Notes under the pieces: generated by a model
Database searches by the model: none
What the model was told of the DNA's origin: nothing
The model's input: only the letters and a program-made list of their open reading frames with translations
Translations under genes and position numbers: made by a program
Source: Monocercomonoides exilis
Lineage: Eukaryota > Preaxostyla > Oxymonadida > Polymastigidae
Reading direction: 5' to 3'
DNA length: 64,000 nucleotides
Assembly: GCA_001643675.2 (NCBI GenBank)
Contig: LSRY02000022.1
Coordinates: 1,030,001 to 1,094,000, forward strand
Part shown: positions 1 through 11,039 of the stretch, one piece after another
Position numbering within the stretch: the stretch's first letter is position 1
Layout: the number at the start of each line of letters is the position of its first letter

Positions 1-1849
1 GAATCTGAATATGATTTGCAAGATGAAAAATAGGAAGAAAAACATTTTCTGTTTAACTGAAAAATAATTTTCTTTGATTGCAGTTGGAAATAGTGGTTTT
101 GCATTGATTTTGATATTCCATTTGATGGTTGTTTGTGATTTAATGGTCAAGGGAAGACAACAATTAAACTTTTGAATGAAATTTTCCGTTTGTATTAACT
201 TTTTATTTTTCTGTACGTTGCGAAGATATTTCCATCTGAAACCTCTCCAAAGTCGTGATTCAGACGATTTATATAAAATGGATGATTTATTCTTTGCAGA
301 GCAGAACAGCGAGGAAGCGAGACAAAAGTTATCTTACAAATATATAAGAGCCTGAATGTATTTTATCATAAATATTTATGTCATTCATTTTGGACTCAAC
401 ATGCGCGATGGATAGAAATACGATTAAAAATGAATTTTAATGAAGCAGAAATGAACGGGGTTGGAAGACATTCAAAGCTAAAAGGAAGAATGTCCAATCT
501 CTATGAAAAGGGAACCTTTTTGAAGAAGAAGAGGACATTTTCATTTTTAAGTTTGTTGGAGAGATTGGGGCAGATGAGTGAAACAGGACATTGGAGGCAG
601 CTAGAACAGAACAAGGCGCCTTTCTTGGGATGAGAAGGGGAAGACATTGCTTTTATGGACCGGGGGGAGCGATGGAACTGGATTTGATTACTTGGGTTGA
701 GAGGCGAAAATACGAGGAAAACAGACAGTTTTGCATTATACAGGCAGCTGGAGGCAAATGATAGGCAAAATGGATTTGAGTCATTTTGCTGTCGCCTTTT
801 GCATTGTGTTATCGAAGGGTTATCCATTGAATCAGAGAACGAGGTAGTGATGCTGAGAATATCTTCTGACAGAAGATATATAGTATTCAAACTTGAAAAT
901 AACATCTCATTCACCATCTTTGTCATCTTCATCTCTATCATTGCCATCATCGCTGTCATCATCATCCTCATCTTCATTAAAAATTTTATTGAAGCATTTT
1001 TATTATTTGTGTATTATTCGAGTGGAATCAGTGCCGAGGATTGGAAATAAAGCAAGTTTTTGGAAGCAGAACAGAATCAATTTCATTGATGTTGAGATTG
1101 GCAGCGGAGACAGATCAGCTGGATGTTGTTGGCAGAAAAGAACAATAATTTGAGAGGCACTCGAAGAAGAAGAAGAAAGCGTGTGAAGATTGGCAATAAA
1201 TATATTTTTAGAGTTTGTTTTGTATTATTTTTTTTCTCTATTTTTTCAAACATTTATTTATTTATTTATTTATTTATTTATTTTTTGAGGGATAAAGATT
1301 TATGGAAGGACATTTTCAGGCAATGAATGAACATGGGGAAAAGAGCACATTTGATGCTTTTGAGAAAGCAGGCAACACAATTTTTTTGAGAATATCGAAG
1401 AATGAGCTGGAGGAAATCAATGAAATGAATGGAAGAGAAGACATTTGAAGATTTGTGCAGCGATTTGAAGAAGGACGCAAAGCGATAGAAAAGAATAATT
1501 GGTAAATGGAGGAAATGGCTGAAAAAGAAATCTGGCAGGAAGTAAAGAAGAAGAAGGAATAGGTGAATCAGAAAATTGAGAAAAGAAAAAGGTACTGATT
1601 TGTCATATTTTTAATATCAATTTTATGTATTTTTTATATTTTTCTTTATTTTCTTGAATGATGACAGTGACTTTTGCATGAATATTCAAAAGGGATGAAT
1701 GCGAATGGAATATGGAAAGAAGGAAGAAAACGGAAACAGAAGGAAAAAAAAGAGATTAAGGCGAAAACATTCCTATCAGAAGAGGTGAGCGAAGACAAAA
1801 AAAAGATACCGAAACATATTGGGATATTTTGCAAAATTTTTCTGAATGA
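1..1849. other. Non-coding or decayed sequence at the left edge
   Basis: No gene could be established here. The short open frames at 430–1153 lie on both strands, have no recognisable domain and look like remnants. The stretch 222–310 (gaagatatttccatctga followed by ctccaaag) is a divergent copy of sequence found reversed at about 21450–21490 and 25451–25490, upstream of two genes of the helical-repeat family. It is therefore a dispersed repeat or the end of an unrecognised gene. A (TTTA)n run sits near 1255–1283. Confidence 0.4.
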
Positions 1850-4016
1850 GGGGGAAGAGAAGGGAGTATTTCAGTGAGCAAATCTCACTTCTCTTCTTTT
1901 TGTGTCTCATCAGCCCCATTCCTATCATCCCCTTCCATACCTCTTGTATACCTCTCCAAATTATCGTTTTTCAACATCTCAACAGCAAATGATGCATGTT
2001 TGCCTACAACCACAATGTCAACCCAAACCACATGTCTGATGAGCAGTTGCTCATTTTCATCAGTTTGTGATGTGTATGATGGCGGAATTGTTCATTCCCT
2101 TAATAATCCCTATGCCTCCTTGACAGCCTCAAATACTTCATTCATCGGATGTTGTCGGACAAGAAACGTTGTATGTGAAGGAACTAAAACTAATAAGCTG
2201 GCTCCAGGGAGGCAGAACATAACGGAAAATGGAGCAAACTCATTCACTTGGTGCAAATGGAGTGGTTCAAGGACAACTGGAAAAAGTGATTCTGTTTCAG
2301 ACTGGATATCGAGCGGAGGGGCAATCTTCATGTACAGCCAGTCGTCGGCATCGGTGTCTGTTTCTCATTGTGTGTTCAATGGATGTGTTGCATACAGCCG
2401 GGGCGGGGGAATAATGTGCGTAAGCATGAAAGAAGTTAAAATAGAGAACAATATATTCAATACATGCACAGCTAAAAATTTCTATGGAGGAGGGTTGTTT
2501 GTATATTCGATTTCAACATGTGTTCGGATCAGCAGATGTGAATTTCGAAACTGTTCTGCTTATGGCTGGGGAGGAGGACTTTATCTCGAAAATTTTAATG
2601 TTTCAGGATCAAGATGCATTCCAACAGAAAATGAAGGAGGGAAGAGTGCGTGCGTGTTTGACTGCAGTTACACTTCATGCTCTCTTACAGGTTCAAGTGG
2701 TGGAGGTATGTATTGCAACAATGTTCCAGTTGCATTCAAAGTGAGGAGCATTCAGTTTATTTCATGTTCAGCGGCATCACATGGAGGAGATTTGAGATTG
2801 CATCCAAACAGACCAACAGCACCTGATGATGGAATCTATTGTTATTTCCTTTTCTTTCATGAATGCAAATGCTCTGCAAATACTCCACGCGGACATGATA
2901 TTGCATATGCAGATTATTACATTGTTTTTTTGAGCACAGGAGATCCGTTCTATGAATGTTACACAACAAACACAGATGACAAGAGAGTATGTTATGGATA
3001 TAATTATGCAAATTCAAGTGCTTGGACATATCGGCACACGGAAAAGAAAGATTGGCTGAAGGACAAGATGATATATGTTTCTGTGAGTGAGAATGACTTG
3101 TATGAGCTATGTGGGTCAAATGAATCAAATCCGTGTCTGACAGTAAAGAAAGCGTTTGAGATGTGTGAGGTGCAGATTAGCTTGTCAGTCACGCTGATGG
3201 AAGGGAATCACAAAAGTGGGGCAACAACAATTGAGATTGGGACAAAGAAAATTTCGGTCATTGGGAGAGGCAAAGAGAAGAGTTCGATTGGAGCAGGAGC
3301 CCTTTTATCAGCTGGAGCGCTGTTCAGTGTGTCAACAGGTCATCTTGGAATGAGTCACTTGAAGGTTGACTGCAACTCAAATGCAAGTCCTTCGCCGAGT
3401 GTGGTTGTGGTATCTGATGGGTGTGGGGTCATTCTCATTGGATGATGTTGTGATCACCACGAATGTTTCTTCAGGAAACAATGTGATGTCTTCGTCAGTG
3501 TTTGTGGTGCCGCTGTCACAGCTGTCGATGGTTGATGTAGAGATTAAAGATATGAATGTGTCAGAACCATTGTTCTCTGATCCGGATCTATCTTCTTCTT
3601 TTTCTTCATCTTTATTACCATCATTGTCGCCATTTTCGTTGACTTCGTCTTCTTCATCTTCTTCCATATATATTTCAAAAAAATTTCATCAGCATCTTCC
3701 TTCGTCGTCTTCCTCCTCACCTTCTTCCTCCTCTTCCTTCTTCTCTCCTCTCCCTCACCGAAAAAGAGAACTCTCTCTGTGTCACTCCCTTGAGCTTCGG
3801 GCTCTCCTTCACACCAGACGGCAGCTGCAGAGTGTCTGGTGTTGGGATGCCTTCAGCTGTGCAACTTGGGCTGACTATCCCTTCTCCCTCAAAAGTGCGC
3901 TGGCCTGCTCTTTCTCGGATAGTCTCCTTCATCTGCAAGTAACACGGCTCTTGGTACATCTCCTTCCGCCGCTCCTGATTCCCTCAGTAAATCTTCTTCA
4001 TTCATTTCCCCCTTAA
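1850..4016 (+). pseudogene. Beta-helix (polymorphic membrane protein-like) surface protein, broken
   Basis: The first frame (to 3447) encodes about 520 residues of a right-handed parallel beta-helix protein. It shows repeated Gly-Gly-Gly turns (GGAIFMYS, RGGGIMCVS, YGGGLFVYS, GWGGGLYLEN) with Cys-rich rungs such as FRNCSAYG. Near residue 415 it has the CG...NPC.TVKKA motif that opens each module of these proteins, and it starts in NPYASLTASNTSF-type sequence. There is no ATG: a TGA stop at 1847–1849 precedes the open stretch, and the first usable codon is GTG at 1874. The 5' part is therefore missing or lies behind an intron. At about 3417–3428 the reading shifts by one base and continues as GSFSLDDVVITTNVSSGNN to about 3690, then dissolves into poly-Ser and further frame changes. 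Pyrimidine-rich, coding-like sequence continues to about 4790. I read this as a decayed surface protein gene. Confidence 0.7.
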
Positions 4017-5430
4017 TAGTTTATGGAGCCTTCTGTGGCACTTGTCTCTCTCTCAGACCTGAACTGGTTACGCCCTTCGCATAGGAATCGCTCCACTTTA
4101 TCCGATTCCACGTTCCTTCATGTTTCCTTGTTTCTTCTTCGCGGACGACGACACGACTCTCCGCAACGAAATCCTTCCACTCATTTTCAACTGGAACTAA
4201 GAACCCACAGCCAAACAACCTGCACATAGGTCACCTTTCTCTCATCGCCTCTGGCAGAATCCCTCCGTTTTCCTTCAGCTTCCGGTCGGATCCTTCTTCT
4301 GCTAACTGTCACATCCCGCAGCTATCTGCCATCTCCTCCCTATCTTCCTTCGGTGCTCCTCTTTATCCCCTGCACTATTCATTCATCCCACCTTCCATGT
4401 GCCTCACACAACACCTCTTCACACGATGATTCATTGGCTGCCATGACTTCTTCACTCAGCGACTATCTACCAGACATCGACTCACTACACTCATTCCATT
4501 CCTCTAACATCTCAACAGCTTCTATCATTGCTTCTCTTACACACTCTGTCGCCTCCATCGTCTCCTCTGGATGTGCAGTTGAATCATATCCTTCGGTACT
4601 TTTCTCTTTCTCTTCTTCTCACTCAATCTCAACCAAGTTCTTCTTCTTATTATTATTATTCCTCTTCTTCTTCAACTTCATTCTTCCTCATTCATTCGCA
4701 CATTCACACAGCATTTATCTTCATTTCGACAATTATGATCCTCCTTTTTATCTTCAACGCCTTCTTCGATGAATATCAAAAATGATACTGTTTTTTTCAT
4801 TTCGTTCAACTTCCCATTGAATTCATCAAGAAGCATTAAAACCTGCTGAAATAGGAAACGCAAAAGAAATATTCTTTCTTTCACAGAATTTCAGCCGGAC
4901 CTAACACGGCAATGAAATGGGTAATTTTGATCCAGAATAGCCGATCAGTAGGCTTTTTATTATAAATGGAGATCAACTCTGACTTTTTTCATTTAAAGTC
5001 CGAAGCATGCACAAATAAAAACGAAAGAGTATTAGAGAAATTCTATAATGAAATGGAAAAGCTCAAAAATAGCGTTTGGCAGGTTACACAACATCACGCG
5101 TATTCAACAAGCTATCAAAGACGAAACATTGAGGGAAACTTATTCATTTGAAAAGGCATATTAAATGGAAAATTCTATGAAACAAGAGAATTAATGTCCT
5201 TCAAGCAATGTTGATTTCATCAAATGCACATATGAGATGCTTTCTTCTATTTTGTTTGCCATCTCCCCAACTTTCTTCAACTTTTCCTTCATTTGCACAT
5301 AAGTCCACAATTTGTCTGCTCATTCAATAACATTGCCAACGTTCTTCACCTTCTTCAGAAAACCCATCGCATTGTGCGCACTCTTGAAGGGAGTCTTTTC
5401 CAACTCGCAATACATTGCTTTGATGCAAAG
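4017..5430. other. Decayed coding-like sequence between two surface-protein pseudogenes
   Basis: From 4021 to about 4790 the plus strand keeps the pyrimidine-rich, Ser-rich composition of the preceding pseudogene (for example SNISTASIIASLTHSVASI near 4500), but the frames change and no start, domain or membrane segment can be placed. It is probably its eroded 3' portion. From 4800 to 5430 nothing recognisable was found. Confidence 0.35.
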
Positions 5431-5435
5431 ATGAC

Positions 5436-6106
5436 CATTCACATATTCATTGTTAGCTGCATACCCGTTGATAAAGATTTATTAATCGAAGTTCCAATTG
5501 CTTCTGTTCTGTCATGTCCAACAATCGAGTTGTCTTTCTGAGTGATGCTTGTCATGAAAGTGAACAAGGGTTCCTTCACAGAGCGACAAATGATTCACAC
5601 ACAAAATACACATCTCTTCCGACACTCGCCTTGTTGGCTGAAAACACGATATTGGTGATGGGAAAGGAGGATTCTGACACTTGTGAATTATCCTTGTACT
5701 TGATCATGAGAGCCACGCCTTTTCCTCCAGAACTTGTATCTTCGCTCACAGAGCAGGTGGAGAAGGTGGAATCACTCACTGAAAAGGAGTTGGCAGGGGC
5801 AGATGAGGCGAATGAGATGCACCCGCCATTGGTGGCAGTCTGTTGGCTCAACTGTTCTGAGTTGATGTTGGTGATGGTGCAGTTGGCGAGGGAGAGGGAG
5901 AGGGCAGGGGAGGTGGCAGAGGAGGGGACACAGCTGGTGGGGGTGGCTGTGGAGGTGATATCGGTGATGTTGGAGGAGTTAAATGTGAGGGGAGCTGCGA
6001 GGGATGCGAGGTGGAAGATGCTTGAGTTGCGAAGGGGGAGCCTGAGAAAGATGGATTCAATCATGAAGAAAAAGAATGAACAACAAAAGAGGTGATAACC
6101 TGTCAA
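5436..6106 (-). pseudogene. Fragment of a beta-helix surface protein
   Basis: On the minus strand, 6106–5576 encodes 176 residues rich in Ser, Thr and Asn with beta-helix features (LSLANCTITNINSEQL, NGGCISFAS, SDSTFSTCSVSEDTSSGGKG, FSANKASVGRDVYFVCESF). This is the usual rung pattern with a Gly-Gly turn. The frame ends at a TGA after CESFVAL. One frame over, the protein-like sequence resumes (VKEPLFTFMTSITQKDNSIV) and runs to about 5436. The fragment has no signal peptide and no C-terminal membrane anchor, so it is a frameshifted internal piece of a larger gene. It lies in the opposite orientation to the pseudogene before it. Confidence 0.6.
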
Positions 6107-6109
6107 ATT

Positions 6110-8286
6110 CTTTTGGTATCTGATGAGGAGAAAAATAGTGTTGTGAGAAGGATGATAAAGAAAGTGTTGGAATTTGAAGTTGAAAGCTTGGAAACATTAT
6201 TGAAAGGAGAATTTGGTTGATACAAAATTGAAGAGGAAAAAAGAAAAATTGAGAATGAATGAGGAAGGGAAAGAAAAAGAGTTAAAAAAAAATATTTAGA
6301 ATTTCTTTTGAAAAATAGAGAAAGAGAGGGAATTCATCAGATGAAAAGAATTGTTTTGAATTTCATCACTTAAAGTTATGCATTTAAGAGTCTGTAAAAA
6401 AGATGGATTAAAAGATCCGGATGAACGCATTATTGAAAGTGCTGTTTGAATTGAAGGAATTTAAGAAAGTTAGTCGTTTTTCTTTTCCATTGAAAATCTT
6501 TTATTTTATTTATTTTTTCAGATTATTTTTCTTTATTTCTCTCTCTCCCTTTTATTTTTTCTTTGCAAAACAATAAATGTTACAAAAGATGTTTCACAAC
6601 TGGTTTTTGTCTTTCATTTGTTTGTTTTTTCAACTTTTTCTATTTCCTCAAAACCTTTGATTTTTCAATATTTCTCACCATTGATATTTTCATTTATTGG
6701 AATTTGTTGAATATTTTTGGATTGAAAACACAATTATGAAGAGTTCGAAGCGGCTTGACCTTTGTTTGATATTCCATATTATTGATTTTGGTCTAATACT
6801 ACTGAAAACCACATATGAAATTTCATTCATCTCAGACTGATGTTTTTTTGAAAGGACATGATAAAGACCAGTTGGGTATAAGTGATGAATGTGTAATCAA
6901 ATGTCGTTTTATTCATTAATCTTGAAAATCAAAATAAAATTATTTCAGGAACTTTCCTCTTCTTACTGGAATTTTCCTGTTCAGCAAAACAATAATGCAA
7001 TTCTTAGGTTATCATTTCTTTCATTTATTCCAGTGAAAGTTTAGCAGACATTCATGTCCAACTTTGATAGCTGAGCATTTGTTTCTCCTTCATAAAACTT
7101 TTTTCCAAGTTGTTAATTTGGTCCAGTTGAATGAATCACTGCGTTTCTCTGTTATTCATTTGTTCAGGCTCTTTCTTTTATTTGAAGAAGAAATACAAAT
7201 TATTCACCATTTTGATTAGAAAAAATCTTTTTTCGAACGAAAGTCCAACCTTCAATCCTTTGAGCTTATTTCATGCCAAATGAAATATTATGAAAGATCA
7301 TAATCTTCTATTGAAATGTGAAATTTATTCTTAAAATGAACTCCTAAAAGATAATGAATTGGAAAGATGATTTTGATTAATGCAGAAAAGTGATAAAAAC
7401 TCCCTCCTCAACGGGATAATAAATTAGTTTATCATCCACCAATTAGAATAAAACGATATTTCGAAAAATATTTAAGTTCATTCAGCTGAATCTAAATATC
7501 CCATATGTGGTTTTTTTGTCCATAAATTAAAAACAGTTTGAATAATTCACCTTCAACCAATCCAATGATCATTGAGATTCATTCATTTCGTCTTTCAATT
7601 TTTAATTTTGAAAACATTTTTATTGTTCCTGGAAATCGAAAAAAACACATTCAGCTTCATCTTTTCTTTTCCGCTTGTCTTGCACTTCTCCACTTTTCTG
7701 CACAGTGTCAAGGTCAATCCTGATCTTTTGATAGCAATATTGAAAAAAAAAGTTTGAAAGATGAATTTTTCCCTTCCTTCGATCTTCTTCATCAATCAAA
7801 TTGTGTGAAAATTAAGACAGTGTATCTTTCTGTATCATGAACATTCTTTATTTATTGTGATCAATCATACTCAAAATAACTGATTTGGCAATGAAAATGT
7901 GTTTGTGTGCTAAATTAACTTCATTTATCTTCAAAAAAAGATTCTTCTTTCGTTTTGACAGTTTTGTTGATTGTTAACACCAAAAAAGTCTCCAAATAAA
8001 TTCTTCTTTTTTTTGAAAAATTCATACCTCCTTTGTTTCATTTACAGTCTGAATCCTTTTTGTTCATTTTTCTTTGAGATCTTTGATCAAAAAAAGTGAT
8101 ATTTGTAAGTATTCAAGTTTGTTAAGTTTCGAACTTTAAAAAAGAAGTAATAATTAATTCATTTTTTATTGAAACAACGTTCACATTTGCAATAATTCCG
8201 ATTGATTTTTATTATTTTCATTTTGATATTAATTGAAAAAAGTCCATTTGTTGTGAAAATAGTTGCAATAGCTCGACTTTGAATAA
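6110..8286. other. AT-rich non-coding stretch
   Basis: No coding region, RNA gene or clear repeat could be supported in this 2.2-kb AT-rich stretch. Short open frames near 7538–7795 are uninterrupted only by chance and have no recognisable content. Confidence 0.4.
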
Positions 8287-8296
8287 ATGAATATAC

Positions 8297-8752
8297 TTAT
8301 ATTTTTTGGTTTTTTCTTGAGAGATTATTTGAAAATTTTCTTGACTGATAGGTGGTTTGATTTGATGATAATGCAAGTTCAACATGGTGAAATTTTTTTG
8401 AATTCATCTGTGATTGTGTCCAAATGTTATGAATTGAACTTTGATGAATCCATACAAAATATGCATGAATTGAAGGTGAAGACAATATAATAACCACATT
8501 GTTAAAATGAACTCTGAAGTCTAATGATATAGAGCTTTCGATTAAACAGAGTCCAGACAATCCATCATTCATTTCCAGACTGATAATATGCTCAACATCT
8601 TGAGTGGAGTTCTGTTTCTTTAATAAAATAGATTTTAAATAAGAATTAATTTTCTGGGAAAAGTTACGAAAAAATGCAATTGTTCGAGTTGAGTTTTTGT
8701 GAATAAACAGCCATTTTCCATCTCCTTTTTCATTTTCATTAACATGAAACAA
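8297..8752 (-). other. Unrecognised 151-codon open frame, doubtful gene
   Basis: An ATG-initiated minus-strand frame of 151 residues stands in otherwise AT-rich non-coding DNA. Its composition (Ile, Ser, Asn, Phe, Lys) is what random AT-rich sequence gives. I see no domain, signal peptide, membrane segment or repeat. It is recorded because it is the longest frame in the 6.1–9.0 kb gap. I think it more likely spurious than real. Confidence 0.15.
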
Positions 8753-8986
8753 GTCTTTAGCTTTATAAAGAAATGTGGGTTTTTGGATGAATTACATAAT
8801 AGAATTGGAAAACAGTTCAAAAAGAAAACAAAAAAGAGAACCCATTTACAAAAATAAGTTAAAGATGACTATAAATGGAAATACAAAATCAAAAATACGA
8901 TTATTGTCAAACATAACGAATAATTGAATCGTGTGTTTTTTTTTTTTGCTTCCAATACTGCTCATATTCTGTTCCTGTTGCTTTTC

Positions 8987-9733
8987 CTAACCACTTTTTG
9001 ATTTCCTTTTCCTGACAATAATGATCACAACAACAACCACAACCGCAACAACAACAACCACCACTATTGGCACAACAATTGCAACAATTGTCCCTGTTTT
9101 TTTCTTTTGGGCTTCTTCTTTTTGTTTTTCTTGCCTCACTTTAAAATACTTTTCGTACACATCCACTGGATCTGAATCTTCGTCTTTTGCTGCCATAATC
9201 CATCCAGCAGCTGATTCGTCGTATTCGTTTGCAAACTCAAAGGAGTCTTCCTGTTCACAAAATTCTTCAATATCTGGCGCCATAATGAAAATTGATCTTG
9301 AAGTTGAATTAACTGTATTTGTGCTATCGATATCCAAATTGTTTGCAGCTGGTAGTTGAAGATGAGAAATTACCTTTTCCATTTTAATAAAAATTGCGCC
9401 AGCACTTGTCCCTCCACGTGATGCCATGCAAGATTTAAATGAGCATTTGTTTGTCCTTCCAATTGCAACTGTTGATTCTTCTGAACTGAGTGTGATATCC
9501 AACCCAGCAACATGCGAATTCTCTGCTTTCACTTCTTTCATGTGTAATCCTTCAATTGAAAATTTACCAATTGCATCTGCACTATCACTAACACTTATAG
9601 CAGATCCGTAAAGAACGTTGACTTTGTTGATCTCCACTTCATTCAATGTCACTTCCTCTGCTCCATCAAAAATAAATAAAGCATTCGAAAATGTCACGAA
9701 TGATGTTTCATCTGTGCATTTCACTGAATTCAT
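8987..9733 (-). pseudogene. C-terminal part of a beta-helix surface protein, cut off by a transposon
   Basis: This 248-residue frame has the C-terminal layout of this protein class. Beta-helix rungs come first (FSNALFIFDGAEEVTLNEVE, SRGGTSAGAIFIKMEK), then an acidic linker (EEFCEQEDSFEFANEYDES) and a Lys/Glu/Gln-rich stretch. A single Val/Ile membrane helix follows (KTGTIVAIVVPIVVVVVVAV...), ending in a short basic cytoplasmic tail, RKRKSKSG. Intact relatives such as the gene at 30652 are over 1,000 residues with an N-terminal signal peptide. Here the open frame begins only about 10 bases from the outer inverted end of the DDE element at 9748, and an in-frame TAA lies directly before the ATG. 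The 5' part is absent, so I infer that the transposon insertion separated or destroyed it. Confidence 0.7.
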
Positions 9734-9747
9734 TTATAGTATGGTGG

Positions 9748-9776
9748 AAAACCCGAACATTTGCAGAAACCCGCAC
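9748..9776 (+). repeat. Left terminal inverted repeat of the DDE element
   Basis: A 29-bp sequence whose reverse complement is found at 21201–21229 with one mismatch. It contains two tandem-like AAACCCG words separated by AACATTTGCA. Confidence 0.8.
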
Positions 9777-10318
9777 ATATCATCTTGAATAATAAAAAAG
9801 TTGTTGAAAATTAATAAAATGAAGTTTATTTTTGTTAAAACTCTATGTCGTTTTCAAAATTTCATTTTTATTCTTGAAAATTAACTATTTTGGTACAATT
9901 TTCAGTTGATAAAAAATTTTGACACTTCTCATTTTTATTTTGATGTTATCTTTCAATGATTTCATTCTTTTTTTGTTTGCAACAAATATCACTCAACTTT
10001 TAAAGTATTTTTGTCTTTGACATCTTTTTATAATGCGAAGTGAAAAAAACAGAAAAATTGAAATCTTTTCTAAAATAATAAAATGCCGAAGAATTAACCG
10101 AAAATATAAATCCATTTTGACAGTGAAACATTGAAAATTACTTCTATAACAAAAAAAAAATAGGAAAATAATAACATTTATCTTATTTTCTTATTAAACT
10201 GAAAAAAATATGAAAAAAGTCAATAGATGAAATAGATGAAATTCAAAAGAATACCATTATTGCATTATAACTTCAAATGGAAACGAATTTGCAGATTTAT
10301 CATTATGACGATCATCAC

Positions 10319-10830
10319 ATTGTTTTCAATCAAAACAATGGGTTCAAAACCCATTATATAATTTGGGTCATTATTTTTCATATCGTAACTTTGTTCGAAG
10401 AAAGATCTTTTTTTTCATAATTGTGGTATAATGAGAAAAAAGTCAAAAATACATGTTTATAAATAAATAGAAAAAGAATCTTGATTGAATTTTTGAAAAC
10501 CAAGTTAATTTGAGAAAAATTTGAAAATTCCATTATTTCATTTAATTTTTGAGTAATTTCTTTTATTTGAATTATTTGATATCACAGAACCCAAAAAGTT
10601 TAATTATTGTTTGTAGATAATTTAAATTTGAGTATGATTTAATAGCATAACTTTTTTTAGATGATTCGTATGAGCTATCATCAGAAAATGAATGATTGTT
10701 TGATTTATTCCATTTTTGTGTAAAAATGCAAAACCAATAATTTGATTATATTATTTTTATTTAGACGTTCAAATATAACGATCGATGTATTTCTGTTCAG
10801 AGAGATTTCAGATATTAAAGCGAAGAAATG
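10319..10830 (+). repeat. Left arm of the long inverted repeat
   Basis: Pairs with 13980–14460 in inverted orientation. The outer 70 bp are almost identical, and the inner 400 bp match with many substitutions and small indels. A short extra block around 10345–10366 appears to be an internal duplication of the tgggt motif. Confidence 0.65.
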
Positions 10831-11039
10831 AAACAGCAAATGTTATTCGATGTTAAATGGAGCCAACAAATTATGTGAAGGATTTTCGATATTTCTTGAG
10901 ACGAAAATGGACGAAAATGAAAAGTTTTGAAAGACAATAACAATAAGAGGTGTTAGTTTTTTTCTTTTTCTATTATAGAAAAGGATTTATCTTCTTTTTT
11001 TAGTTTTATTATTTAGATATTAGGATAATTTTTCAGATG

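Noticed and set aside
501-977. 158-codon minus-strand frame starting with a Met-rich stretch
   Set aside because: The Met-rich start is the complement of a CATCATC-type simple repeat. The rest has no recognisable feature and overlaps plus-strand frames of equal quality.
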